Shown one piece after another: positions 19,138 to 30,369 of a stretch of DNA of 64,000 bases. The DNA comes from Lucinisca nassula (lineage: Eukaryota > Mollusca > Bivalvia > Lucinida > Lucinidae): positions 101,745,497 to 101,809,496 of the forward strand of contig OY757020.1 in the NCBI GenBank assembly GCA_963580285.1, in the 5' to 3' direction. The translations under genes and the position numbers were made by a program. Position 1 is the stretch's first letter; the number at the start of each line of letters is the position of its first letter. The notes under the pieces are model-generated. The model saw nothing but the letters and a program-made list of their open reading frames with translations, had not been told where the DNA came from and made no database searches.

Positions 19138-22100
19138 TTAAATCTTATGAAAAAGACCAATTTCTTTTAAGAATAAAATAATGTTATCAACAGGTACATC
19201 TCGAAACAGTTGTTGCAAAGTGTCAGCTTTGAAATATAAAATACGTGAGGGTGAAAAGTCAACACAGTCAATTAAGATATGTTTCACAGTGAATGGCTGA
19301 TCACAACCTACACAAGAAGGTTGATCATCACCATTAAAAATATAAGAATGAGTAACTCTAGTATGGCCGATGCGCAGTCGTGTTAATACTACGTCCTCTT
19401 TTCTGGAAAACTGTGGAGGAGAGCATTTTGTACTAACGACAGGTTTAATGGCATGGAGTTTGTTATTTATTGCACGGTCCCATTCGCCTTGCCATTCTGA
19501 CAAGATGTATCGGTTGATAAATGGTTTAAAATTATTAAAAGGAATTTTAAAAACAGATGGATCAAGATTGAGCGATTCCTTTGCTTTCTTGTCAGCATAT
19601 TCATTGCCGACAATGCCAATATGGCTCGGAAGCCAACAAAACAAGATATGGTGTGTTTTAGAAATTTCATGATGTTTTTCGATCAATTTTTGAATTTGAG
19701 GATTTTTAGATGATGAATGGTCTAAAGCCTTAAGCACAGAAAGTGAATCAGAAAATATAATTGCTTTTTGAATTGTTGAAGAACTGATAAAATCTAAAGC
19801 TAGGTCTATTGCTTTGGCTTCAGCTGTAAAAATAGATGAACCATCTGGAAGGCGCATGGTTTTGTGCGTATCTTTAGAAACATACGCACAGCCAACTTTA
19901 TCTCCTTCTTTGGAACCATCAGTATAGACTTGCTGGTAATCATTGTAACGTGACTGCAGTACCTGAAAGTTTTGTTTGAGAAGTATTGGATTTGATTCGG
20001 ATTTTTTTCCATCATGTAAGTCGAACAGAATAGAAGGTTGTTTAATACACCAAGATGGAACTTCGGCGGTTTCATGTTTTTGAATATTTTTAAGGTCGAT
20101 ACCTGAATTTTCCAGCAGTGGCAAAATACGTAATCCAAAAGGTTTGATTGCTGTGGGTTTTGTTTCATACTTATCTACAAATTGAGGTGGAAATGAAATT
20201 TTGGATGCCGGGTTAGATGGATTTGCAGCAAGTCTGATAGCATACTGAAGAGAAAGTTTCTCTCTGCGCGAGGTTAAAGATGGTTCACCTGCTTCTATAT
20301 AAAGGCTTAATACGGGAGAAGTACGGAAGGCTCCCATGGCCAGACGAAGGCCTTGGTGATGGATAGTATCCAAGGATTTTAAATAGGACTTTCTGGCAGA
20401 ACCATAAACAACAGACCCATAATCTAATTTAGATCTTATTAAAGACCGGTAAAGATGTAATAAAGTATACCGATCTGCTCCCCAACTTGTATGAGCTAAA
20501 ACTTTCAAAAGATTCAAAGCTTTTAAGCATTTCGCTTTAAGATATTTAATATGTGGAATAAAAGATAACTTTTGATCAAATATGACCCCAAGAAATTTGG
20601 CTTCTTCAACAACAGGAATTTGTGATCCGTATAAAAACAGGGAAGGATGTTCGTGTTTCTTCCGTAGTTTACAAAAATGAACACACTGCGTTTTCGACTT
20701 GGAGAACTTGAAACCATTTTTATCAGTCCATTCTTCTATTCTTTTTAAATTTTGTTGTAACTTTCGTTCAATTGTTTTCATATTTTTTGAACGGTAACAT
20801 ATACAAAAATCATCAACATACAATGAACAATCAGTTTTGTCGTCCAAACATTGTACAATATTGTTTATTTTGATGTTAAATAGCGTAGTTGAAAGAATAC
20901 TACCCTGTGGGACACCCTGTTCTTGATCATAGAAATCTGACACGGTAGACCCCACACGCACCTGAAACATGCGCTCCCCTAAAAAGCTTTCAATAAAACT
21001 GGGAAGTTTTCCTCTTAAGCCAATGTTATGTAGATCTTTCAATATTCCATATCGCCATGTTGTATCATATGCTTTCTCCAAGTCGAAAAAGACAGCTACT
21101 ACGTGTTCTTTGTTAATAAAAGCATATCGTATAAATGTTTCTAGTCTTATTAAATTGTCATTGGTACTACGTTCCGAACGAAAGCCCGATTGATATTCTG
21201 AAATAAGGTTTTTGGACTCTAAGTACCAGACTAATCTCTTGTTTATCATTCTCTCCAATGTTTTACACAAACAACTTGTCAAAGCTATCGGACGATAATT
21301 TGTAGGTTCTGCATGATCTTTCCCTGGTTTCGGAATTGGTACAACTGTAGCTACACGCCAGCTCTCAGGACAGACCCCCGTTTCCCAAATATTATTAAAG
21401 ATATCTAAAAGTGTTGAAAGAGAACTTTTTGGCAGATGCTTAAGCATCTGGTAATGAATTTCATCGGGGCCGGTTGCCGTATCATGTGATTTTTCAATGG
21501 CTTCAACGAGTTCGGATAAGTTAAAAGGTTTGTTGTATTCTTCGTGATTAAGGGATTTAAAGTTTAGATTTCTTTTCTCTTGGTCCTTTTTGAAATTTCT
21601 AAAAGTGTCAGAATAATTACGCGATGATGAATTTCTCAAGAATGTGTGCCCAAGAGTATCTGAAATATCTTTTTTTGTTGAAGCTATTGTGTCAAATTCA
21701 GTATTTAAATGTGTAAAACTAGGGGACTTTGTTTTTCCTGAAATTTTTCGTACCATATCCCAAACCTTTTTAATGGGGGTTTTGTAGTTCAATTTGGAGA
21801 CATATTCTCTCCATGACTTTCGTTTGGAAGCTCGGATTGTTCGTCGAGCTTTAGCTCTAAAAACTTTTACGTCGTTTAGTTTTTCTGAAGTGGGACTTTT
21901 GCAGAACTTATTTAGAGCCTGTTTACGCTTTTTAATAGCTTCTTTACAGTCATTATTAAACCAGGGCTTGCTTTTCTTAGTATTTGTGGAGGTCTTTGGA
22001 ATGCATTGTTCTGATATATTAATAAGTGTATCTGTGAAATCAGAAACAATGTCGGATGATTCATTAAATTGATCAAATGATAACTCTTCTTCACATAAAT

Positions 22101-22824
22101 TATGGAATAATTCCCAGTCGGCTTTATTCATTTTCCACTTCTGGTTACAGTCCTCATCTGGTTCGTTTACGCTCTCAATTATAACAGGGAAGTGATCACT
22201 TCCGCACTGATCATCATGAACAGACCAGTCATAGTCTAAGAAGAGAGATGGGTCACACAAAGAAAGATCTAAAGAAGACAAATGACCTGTCGCAGGGTGA
22301 AGGTATGTATAAGATTTATCATTCATCAAACAGAGATCGTTCTGTGCAATGAAATCTTCAATAAGTGATCCTCTGTTGTTGTTATCTTTACAACCCCACA
22401 GAATGTTGTGACCATTGAAGTCACCAACTAAAAGATATGGCGATGGAAGCTGACCCAGCAACGACATAAGATGTTCGGGCGTTACAGAAAATGAGGGTGG
22501 AATATATAGAGAGCAAATTGTAGTTTCTTTATCCAGGGAAACTGACACTGCCACAGCCTGTAGTTCTGTCTTCAATTTGATCTCTCTTTGTGGTAAAGAA
22601 GATTTAACAATAATTGAACTGCCACCAGATGGTCTGTTACCATCAGAGTAGATATAGTTGTATGAATTGAAACCCCTAATATCGATGTTGTCATCAGTTT
22701 TCAAAAAAGTTTCCTGCAAACAAAAAACCGATGGGTTTAATAAAGTAAGAAGCAATAAGAGTTCGTTATAATTTGACTTTAGACCTCGACAATTCCATTG
22801 TATTATTTTGTGTTTTAGATCCAT
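19138..22824 (-). CDS. ORF2 polyprotein of unit E (1228 aa, open)
   Basis: Full-length open frame with all endonuclease, RT, RNase H and CCHC motifs at the positions given for copy X. Private changes include Asp for His after LSLC in the endonuclease, Lys for Asn before LISEY and Tyr for Asp in the ETFIRDAF block of the RT. The C-terminal half carries the markers shared by E, F, G and N (LYIEAGE and SKTHHIL). The frame is open, but the unit lacks the 3' terminus presumably needed for mobilising its own RNA. Confidence 0.92.
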   Translation of the reverse strand: MDLKHKIIQWNCRGLKSNYNELLLLLTLLNPSVFCLQETFLKTDDNIDIRGFNSYNYIYSDGNRPSGGSSIIVKSSLPQREIKLKTELQAVAVSVSLDKETTICSLYIPPSFSVTPEHLMSLLGQLPSPYLLVGDFNGHNILWGCKDNNNRGSLIEDFIAQNDLCLMNDKSYTYLHPATGHLSSLDLSLCDPSLFLDYDWSVHDDQCGSDHFPVIIESVNEPDEDCNQKWKMNKADWELFHNLCEEELSFDQFNESSDIVSDFTDTLINISEQCIPKTSTNTKKSKPWFNNDCKEAIKKRKQALNKFCKSPTSEKLNDVKVFRAKARRTIRASKRKSWREYVSKLNYKTPIKKVWDMVRKISGKTKSPSFTHLNTEFDTIASTKKDISDTLGHTFLRNSSSRNYSDTFRNFKKDQEKRNLNFKSLNHEEYNKPFNLSELVEAIEKSHDTATGPDEIHYQMLKHLPKSSLSTLLDIFNNIWETGVCPESWRVATVVPIPKPGKDHAEPTNYRPIALTSCLCKTLERMINKRLVWYLESKNLISEYQSGFRSERSTNDNLIRLETFIRYAFINKEHVVAVFFDLEKAYDTTWRYGILKDLHNIGLRGKLPSFIESFLGERMFQVRVGSTVSDFYDQEQGVPQGSILSTTLFNIKINNIVQCLDDKTDCSLYVDDFCICYRSKNMKTIERKLQQNLKRIEEWTDKNGFKFSKSKTQCVHFCKLRKKHEHPSLFLYGSQIPVVEEAKFLGVIFDQKLSFIPHIKYLKAKCLKALNLLKVLAHTSWGADRYTLLHLYRSLIRSKLDYGSVVYGSARKSYLKSLDTIHHQGLRLAMGAFRTSPVLSLYIEAGEPSLTSRREKLSLQYAIRLAANPSNPASKISFPPQFVDKYETKPTAIKPFGLRILPLLENSGIDLKNIQKHETAEVPSWCIKQPSILFDLHDGKKSESNPILLKQNFQVLQSRYNDYQQVYTDGSKEGDKVGCAYVSKDTHKTMRLPDGSSIFTAEAKAIDLALDFISSSTIQKAIIFSDSLSVLKALDHSSSKNPQIQKLIEKHHEISKTHHILFCWLPSHIGIVGNEYADKKAKESLNLDPSVFKIPFNNFKPFINRYILSEWQGEWDRAINNKLHAIKPVVSTKCSPPQFSRKEDVVLTRLRIGHTRVTHSYIFNGDDQPSCVGCDQPFTVKHILIDCVDFSPSRILYFKADTLQQLFRDVPVDNIILFLKEIGLFHKI

Positions 22825-22881
22825 TTTATGGAGAGATATTTATTAGACTAGAAACTAATGCGTCGTTTTCGACGAAATAAT

Positions 22882-24138
22882 CTACCTTATATAAGGTATC
22901 CTTGTAATCTTGCTACCTTTGCGAGGATTGGTTGGAGAGTCATCATCATCCATTAGTTCTTCATCATCCTCGTCAGATGGTAGCCCTATCTGTGTGTAAT
23001 GTTTTTGGATCGGTTCTCCCGATCCCTTATTGGTCTGACCGGAGTCGGATTTCTCTTTTACATGCGGCGCTGGCTTTGGTTCGGTCGCTGTCGACCGATC
23101 CGAAGCAACCTGGATTGCGCCATTTGACAAATTGGTTGAACTTTGTGGTGCAGGAGTAGTACTCCATGCACCAGATTTTTTCAGTTCAGCAATGCAAGAT
23201 TCAACAGTCTGCGTTCCACTGTTCGTGACTTTAACACCAGCACCCTTTGTGATGCTGGCGTAACTGGTGCTTGGTGTTTTGTAACGTTCTTCAACAATCT
23301 TCCTCGCTTCTGGAAATGTTATCGACCTTTGGAATTTGACAGTGAGTATTTCTTTTTCTTTTTTCCATGCCGGACAATCTCGAGAGAAAACAGCATGTTT
23401 GCCTCCACAATTAACACATTTGGCTTCATTCTTACAGTTTTGGTGCATATCGACATGTTTTTCTTCACCACAGTTTGGACAGAGTTTTTTCTTCTCACAT
23501 CTGCTTTCGTGGTGACCGAAAACTTGACACGAGTAACATCTGAGAGGGTTTGGTATATATACCTCTACATTTACGGAAAGATATGCTACTTTGATTTTCT
23601 TGGGCAGAACTGGTGTATTAAAAGTCAACACGTAAGTACTGGTGGGTTTTAATACACCATTTCTACGAACTTGTATGTTACGTACACCAATTACGCCTTG
23701 ATCTCTTAGGTTTTCCACGATTTCATCGTCGCTGCTAGGACGTAACTCTGGGCTGCGTATGACACCTTTACTGGAATTCAGCGTATTGTGGAGGGACACT
23801 TTAATTTTGAGGTCAAATATTTTTTTTGCTTTAAGCAGAGCTTCTACATGCTGTTTTTTCTCGACTTCAATTAGAAGGTCACCTGACTTAAGCTTCTTAA
23901 TGCTTTTTGGGTGTCCGGCTATGGACACTATACTCTTTTCGATTACAAAGGGTGATATACTTGACACTGTACGTGTATCATCAAGTGATGTCATGACCAA
24001 GAAGCGAGGAACATTTGGTGGTACAGACTGCTGACTGGGTTCATCGGAGTCAGACTCCGACGACTCATCTTTTTTACGTTTGGTTTTGTTGCGGTTACTA
24101 GAAGAAGGGGGACCCATGAAGAAGGTTTTTAGATTCAT
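22882..24138 (-). CDS. ORF1 protein of unit E (418 aa)
   Basis: Nearly identical to ORF1 of D, with the three CCHC knuckles at 201-255 and the acidic C-terminus. A Cys to Ser change in the LRPCSDDE segment (codon at 23736) is shared only with unit G. A Tyr to Phe change before QRSITF is private. The start eight codons before MGPP is retained. Confidence 0.92.
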   Translation of the reverse strand: MNLKTFFMGPPSSSNRNKTKRKKDESSESDSDEPSQQSVPPNVPRFLVMTSLDDTRTVSSISPFVIEKSIVSIAGHPKSIKKLKSGDLLIEVEKKQHVEALLKAKKIFDLKIKVSLHNTLNSSKGVIRSPELRPSSDDEIVENLRDQGVIGVRNIQVRRNGVLKPTSTYVLTFNTPVLPKKIKVAYLSVNVEVYIPNPLRCYSCQVFGHHESRCEKKKLCPNCGEEKHVDMHQNCKNEAKCVNCGGKHAVFSRDCPAWKKEKEILTVKFQRSITFPEARKIVEERYKTPSTSYASITKGAGVKVTNSGTQTVESCIAELKKSGAWSTTPAPQSSTNLSNGAIQVASDRSTATEPKPAPHVKEKSDSGQTNKGSGEPIQKHYTQIGLPSDEDDEELMDDDDSPTNPRKGSKITRIPYIR

Positions 24139-24559
24139 CTCAAGTGCTCTCCGCCCTCCGCGGAGCCCTACAAGGGAACACCATAATGGAGTGGCTATCC
24201 GACTCGCAAGTGTTAGAGATACACGTGAGATATACTCGCATAAACAAAATGCTTACACGATTGGTCCGTTGCGCCACCGCCTTCTAGAGATAAAAAGACA
24301 GAAAAGGGTAAGGTAAATGGGCACATGGTTGGTATCAGGAAAGATACAAAAAGAATGGAAGAGAAAGTTAAGCAGTATCTCTAGGGCAAGGCGTGACCAG
24401 CCGATTGACTGTGCCGGACCGCACAGCCTCCCGTCTACACCGAAAAGCCAGGCCAAAGAGGCGTGTTGGGCACCTGAAGCACCGCCACCTCAGGTAACCC
24501 TCAACCTCCAGGATCCCTTCTTCCGGCTTACAGGACGCCACCCACGGCAAACGGGTGGT

Positions 24560-24666
24560 ACTTCCTTTAGCTCTTCCCAGTGGGCACATTGACCACAGCA
24601 GCAACGTGCCCAGTGGGAATTGAGCCCCCAGGGCCACGGCAAGGCAGAAAGTCTAATACCTGGGGG
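24560..24666 (-). ncRNA. Candidate HDV-like ribozyme at 5' end of unit E
   Basis: Same fold as in H. A C to U change in the 5' strand of P2, shared with G only, turns one G-C pair into a G-U wobble. Confidence 0.65.
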
Positions 24667-24717
24667 CGATATTAAAAGTAAGAAGTCAGAATGATAATGT
24701 ATAAAAATCTGAAACAG

Positions 24718-27700
24718 TTAAATCTTATGAAAAAGACCAATTTCTTTTAAGAATAAAATAATGTTATCAACAGGTACATCTCGAAACAGTTGTTGCAAAG
24801 TGTCAGCTTTGAAATATAAAATACGTGAGGGTGAAAAGTCAACACAGTCAATTAAGATATGTTTCACAGTGAATGGCTGATCACAACCTACACAAGAAGG
24901 TTGATCATCACCATTAAAAATATAAGAATGAGTAACTCTAGTATGGCCGATGCGCAGTCGTGTTAATACTACGTCCTCTTTTCTGGAAAACTGTGGAGGA
25001 GAGCATTTTGTACTAACGACAGGTTTAATGGCATGGAGTTTGTTATTTATTGCACGGTCCCATTCGCCTTGCCATTCTGACAAGATGTATCGGTTGATAA
25101 ATGGTTTAAAATTATTAAAAGGAATTTTAAAAACAGATGGATCAAGATTGAGCGATTCCTTTGCTTTCTTGTCAGCATATTCATTGCCGACAATGCCAAT
25201 ATGGCTCGGAAGCCAACAAAACAAGATATGGTGTGTTTTAGAAATTTCATGATGTTTTTCGATCAATTTTTGAATTTGAGGATTTTTAGATGATGAATGG
25301 TCTAAAGCCTTAAGCACAGAAAGTGAATCAGAAAATATAATTGCTTTTTGAATTGTTGAAGAACTGATAAAATCTAAAGCTAGGTCTATTGCTTTGGCGT
25401 CAGCTGTAAAAATAGATGAACCACCTGGAAGGCGCATGGTTTTGTGCGTATCTTTAGAAACATACGCACAGCCAACTTTATCTCCTTCTTTGGAACCATC
25501 AGTATAGACTTGCTGGTAATCATTGTAACGTGACTGCAGTACCTGAAAGTTTTGTTTGAGAAGTATTGGATTTGATTCGGATTTTTTTCCATCATGTAAG
25601 TCGAACAGAATAGAAGGTTGTTTAATACACCAAGATGGAACTTCGGCGGTTTCATGTTTTTGAATATTTTTAAGGTCGATACCTGAATTTTCCAGCAGTG
25701 GCAAAATACGTAATCCAAAAGGTTTGATTGCTGTGGGTTTTGTTTCATACTTATCTACAAATTGAGGTGGAAATGAAATTTTGGATGCCGGGTTAGATGG
25801 ATTTGCAGCAAGTCTGATAGCATACTGAAGAGAAAGTTTCTCTCTGCGCGAGGTTAAAGATGGTTCACCTGCTTCTATATAAAGGCTTAATACGGGAGAA
25901 GTACGGAAGGCTCCCATGGCCAGACGAAGGCCTTGGTGATGGATAGTATCCAAGGATTTTAAATAGGACTTTCTGGCAGAACCATAAACAACAGACCCAT
26001 AATCTAATTTAGATCTTATTAAAGACCGGTAAAGATGTAATAAAGTATACCGATCTGCTCCCCAACTTGTATGAGCTAAAACTTTCAAAAGATTCAAAGC
26101 TTTTAAGCATTTCGCTTTAAGATATTTAATATGTGGAATAAAAGATAACTTTTGATCAAATATGACCCCAAGAAATTTGGCTTCTTCAACAACAGGAATT
26201 TGTGATCCGTATAAAAACAGGGAAGGATGTTCGTGTTTCTTCCGTAGTTTACAAAAATGAACACACTGCGTTTTCGACTTGGAGAACTTGAAACCATTTT
26301 TATCAGTCCATTCTTCTATTCTTTTTAAATTTTGTTGTAACTTTCGTTCAATTGTTTTCATATTTTTTGAACGGTAACATATACAAAAATCATCAACATA
26401 CAATGAACAATCAGTTTTGTCGTCCAAACATTGTACAATATTGTTTATTTTGATGTTAAATAGCGTAGTTGAAAGAATACTACCCTGTGGGACACCCTGT
26501 TCTTGATCATAGAAATCTGACACGGTAGACCCCACACGCACCTGAAACATGCGCTCCCCTAAAAAGCTTTCAATAAAACTGGGAAGTTTTCCTCTTAAGC
26601 CAATGTTATGTAGATCTTTCAATATTCCATATCGCCATGTTGTATCATATGCTTTCTCCAAGTCGAAAAAGACAGCTACTACGTGTTCTTTGTTAATAAA
26701 AGCATCTCGTATAAATGTTTCTAGTCTTATTAAATTGTCATTGGTACTACGTTCCGAACGAAAGCCCGATTGATATTCTGAAATAAGGTTGTTGGACTCT
26801 AAGTACCAGACTAATCTCTTGTTTATCATTCTCTCCAATGTTTTACACAAACAACTTGTCAAAGCTATCGGACGATAATTTGTAGGTTCTGCATGATCTT
26901 TCCCTGGTTTCGGAATTGGTACAACTGTAGCTACACGCCAGCTCTCAGGACAGACCCCCGTTTCCCAAATATTATTAAAGATATCTAAAAGTGTTGAAAG
27001 AGAACTTTTTGGCAGATGCTTAAGCATCTGGTAATGAATTTCATCGGGGCCGGTTGCCGTATCATGTGATTTTTCAATGGCTTCAACGAGTTCGGATAAG
27101 TTAAAAGGTTTGTTGTATTCTTCGTGATTAAGGGATTTAAAGTTTAGATTTCTTTTCTCTTGGTCCTTTTTGAAATTTCTAAAAGTGTCAGAATAATTAC
27201 GCGATGATGAATTTCTCAAGAATGTGTGCCCAAGAGTATCTGAAATATCTTTTTTTGTTGAAGCTATTGTGTCAAATTCAGTATTTAAATGTGTAAAACT
27301 AGGGGACTTTGTTTTTCCTGAAATTTTTCGTACCATATCCCAAACCTTTTTAATGGGGGTTTTGTAGTTCAATTTGGAGACATATTCTCTCCATGACTTT
27401 CGTTTGGAAGCTCGGATTGTTCGTCGAGCTTTAGCTCTAAAAACTTTTACGTCGTTTAGTTTTTCTGAAGTGGGACTTTTGCAGAACTTATTTAGAGCCT
27501 GTTTACGCTTTTTAATAGCTTCTTTACAGTCATTATTAAACCAGGGCTTGCTTTTCTTAGTATTTGTGGAGGTCTTTGGAATGCATTGTTCTGATATATT
27601 AATAAGTGTATCTGTGAAATCAGAAACAATGTCGGATGATTCATTAAATTGATCAAATGATAACTCTTCTTCACATAAATTATGGAATAATTCCCAGTCG

Positions 27701-28476
27701 GCTTTATTCATTTTCCACTTCTGGTTACAGTCCTCATCTGGTTCGTTTACGCTCTCAATTATAACAGGGAAGTGATCACTTCCGCACTGATCATCATGAA
27801 CAGACCAGTCATAGTCTAAGAAGAGAGATGGGTGACACAAAGAAAGATCTAAAGAAGACAAATGACCTGTCGCAGGGTGAAGGTATGTATAAGATTTATC
27901 ATTCATCAAACAGAGATCGTTCTGTGCAATGAAATCTTCAATAAGTGATCCTCTGTTGTTGTTATCTTTACAACCCCACAGAATGTTGTGACCATTGAAG
28001 TCACCAACTAAAAGATATGGCGATGGAAGCTGACCCAGCAACGACATAAGATGTTCGGGCGTTAAAGAAAATGAGGGTGGAATATATAGAGAGCAAATTG
28101 TAGTTTCTTTATCCAGGGAAACTGACACTGCCACAGCCTGTAGTTCTGTCTTCAATTTGATCTCTCTTTGTGGTAAAGAAGATTTAACAATAATTGAACT
28201 GCCACCAGATGGTCTGTTACCATCAGAGTAGATATAGTTGTATGAATTGAAACCCCTAATATCGATGTTGTCATCAGTTTTCAAAAAAGTTTCCTGCAAA
28301 CAAAAAACCGATGGGTTTATTTTCTATTTTATTTTCTTTCTTATGAATGTTTTCATTGCTCTTAAAGGAACTCATTTTTGATTTTTAATTAATAAAGTAA
28401 GAAGCAATAAGAGTTCGTTATAATTTGACTTTAGACCTCGACAATTCCATTGTATTATTTTGTGTTTTAGATCCAT
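24718..28476 (-). pseudogene. ORF2 of unit F, interrupted near its start
   Basis: The start codon at 28476 is intact, but after about 28 codons the 72-bp insert brings an in-frame TGA. The remaining frame (28319-24718) is open and encodes everything from just before QETF to the C-terminus. The RNase H glutamate in the FTAEAKAID motif has become aspartate (FTADAKAID), which would probably weaken or abolish RNase H. The Asp after LP in the neighbouring LPDGSS segment is Gly. Confidence 0.92.
28320..28391. other. 72-bp templated insertion in ORF2 of unit F
   Basis: Absent from all other copies at this position. Bases 28334-28387 (54 bp) are the exact reverse complement of 55944-55997 in the right flank of the array. 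No target-site duplication is visible around the insert. Confidence 0.9.
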
Positions 28477-28533
28477 TTTATGGAGAGATATTTATTAGAC
28501 TAGAAACTAATGCGTCGTTTTCGACGAAATAAT

Positions 28534-29790
28534 CTACCTTATATAAGGTATCCTTGTAATCTTGCTACCTTTGCGAGGATTGGTTGGAGAGTCATCATCA
28601 TCCATTAGTTCTTCATCATCCTCGTCAGATGGTAGCCCTATCTGTGTGTAATGTTTTTGGATCGGTTCTCCCGATCCCTTATTGGTCTGACCGGAGTCGG
28701 ATTTCTCTTTTACATGCGGCGCTGGCTTTGGTTCGGTCGCTGTCGACCGATCCGAAGCAACCTGGATTGCGCCATTTGACAAATTGGTTGAACTTTGTGG
28801 TGCAGGAGTAGTACTCCATGCACCAGATTTTTTCAGTTCAGCAATGCAAGATTCAACAGTCTGCGTTCCACTGTTCGTGACTTTAACACCAGCACCCTTT
28901 GTGATGCTGGCGTAACTGGTGCTTGGTGTTTTGTAACGTTCTTCAACAATCTTCCTCGCTTCTGGAAATGTTATCGACCTTTGGTATTTGACAGTGAGTA
29001 TTTCTTTTTCTTTTTTCCATGCCGGACAATCTCGAGAGAAAACAGCATGTTTGCCTCCACAATTAACACATTTGGCTTCATTCTTACAGTTTTGGTGCAT
29101 ATCGACATGTTTTTCTTCACCACAGTTTGGACAGAGTTTTTTCTTCTCACATCTGCTTTCATGGTGACCGAAAACTTGACACGAGTAACATCTGAGAGGG
29201 TTTGGTATATATACCTCTACATTTACGGAAAGATATGCTACTTTGATTTTCTTGGGCAGAACTGGTGTATTAAAAGTCAACACGTAAGTACTGGTGGGTT
29301 TTAATACACCATTTCTACGAACTTGTATGTTACGTACACCAATTACGCCTTGATCTCTTAGGTTTTCCACGATTTCATCGTCGCTGCAAGGACGTAACTC
29401 TGGGCTGCGTATGACACCTTTACTGGAATTCAGCGTATTGTGGAGGGACACTTTAATTTTGAGGTCAAATATTTTTTTTGCTTTAAGCAGAGCTTCTACA
29501 TGCTGTTTTTTCTCGACTTCAATTAGAAGGTCACCTGACTTAAGCTTCTTAATGCTTTTTGGGTGTCCGGCTATGGACACTATACTCTTTTCGATTACAA
29601 AGGGTGATATACTTGACACTGTACGTGTATCATCAAGTGATGTCATGACCAAGAAGCGAGGAACATTTGGTGGTACAGACTGCTGACTGGGTTCATCGGA
29701 GTCAGACTCCGACGACTCATCTTTTTTACGTTTGGTTTTGTTGCGGTTACTAGAAGAAGGGGGACCCATGAAGAAGGTTTTTAGATTCAT
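28534..29790 (-). CDS. ORF1 protein of unit F (418 aa)
   Basis: Intact and almost identical to ORF1 of D, including the Cys in LRPCSDDE that E and G have lost. The three CCHC knuckles are present. No inactivating change was seen. As in D, the stop lies 57 nt before the ORF2 start. Confidence 0.93.
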   Translation of the reverse strand: MNLKTFFMGPPSSSNRNKTKRKKDESSESDSDEPSQQSVPPNVPRFLVMTSLDDTRTVSSISPFVIEKSIVSIAGHPKSIKKLKSGDLLIEVEKKQHVEALLKAKKIFDLKIKVSLHNTLNSSKGVIRSPELRPCSDDEIVENLRDQGVIGVRNIQVRRNGVLKPTSTYVLTFNTPVLPKKIKVAYLSVNVEVYIPNPLRCYSCQVFGHHESRCEKKKLCPNCGEEKHVDMHQNCKNEAKCVNCGGKHAVFSRDCPAWKKEKEILTVKYQRSITFPEARKIVEERYKTPSTSYASITKGAGVKVTNSGTQTVESCIAELKKSGAWSTTPAPQSSTNLSNGAIQVASDRSTATEPKPAPHVKEKSDSGQTNKGSGEPIQKHYTQIGLPSDEDDEELMDDDDSPTNPRKGSKITRIPYIR

Positions 29791-30211
29791 CTCAAGTGCT
29801 CTCCGCCCTCCGCGGAGCCCTACAAGGGAACACCATAATGGAGTGGCTATCCGACTCGCAAGTGTTAGAGATACACGTGAGATATACTCGCATAAACAAA
29901 ATGCTTACACGATTGGTCCGTTGCGCCACCGCCTTCTAGAGATAAAAAGACAGAAAAGGGTAAGGTAAATGGGCACATGGTTGGTATCAGGAAAGATACA
30001 AAAAGAATGGAAGAGAAAGTTAAGCAGTATCTCTAGGGCAAGGCGTGACCAGCCGATTGACTGTGCCGGACCGCACAGCCTCCCGTCTACACCGAAAAGC
30101 CAGGCCAAAGAGGCGTGTTGGGCACCTGAAGCACCGCCACCTCAGGTAACCCTCAACCTCCAGGATCCCTTCTTCCGGCTTACAGGACGCCACCCACGGC
30201 AAACGGGTGGT

Positions 30212-30318
30212 ACTTCCTTTAGCTCTTCCCAGTGGGCACATTGACCACAGCAGCAACGTGCCCAGTGGGAATTGAGCCCCCAGGGCCACGGCAAGGCAGG
30301 AAGTCTAATACCTGGGGG
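30212..30318 (-). ncRNA. Candidate HDV-like ribozyme at 5' end of unit F
   Basis: Same 107-nt fold as in H, with the D-type P2 (no wobble). Confidence 0.7.
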
Positions 30319-30369
30319 CGATATTAAAAGTAAGAAGTCAGAATGATAATGTATAAAAATCTGAAACAG

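Larger units (their letters stand above)
19087..24666 (-). mobile_element. Unit E, tandem hybrid copy (N-type 3' half, D-type 5' half)
   Basis: 5580 bp. It has no tail and lacks the distal 3'UTR, starting at the D target sequence inside the 3'UTR. Its 3' half matches N and its 5' half matches D. The switch lies between about 21227 and 21416. It is flanked on both sides by the same junction, so it arose by unequal exchange, not by insertion. Confidence 0.92.
24667..30318 (-). mobile_element. Unit F, tandem hybrid copy with a 72-bp insert
   Basis: 5652 bp, which is the length of E plus a 72-bp insert (28320-28391). The 3' half is N-type. The 5' half carries D-type markers where E and G carry the derived ones. 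The boundaries are the same junction as for E. Confidence 0.92.
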
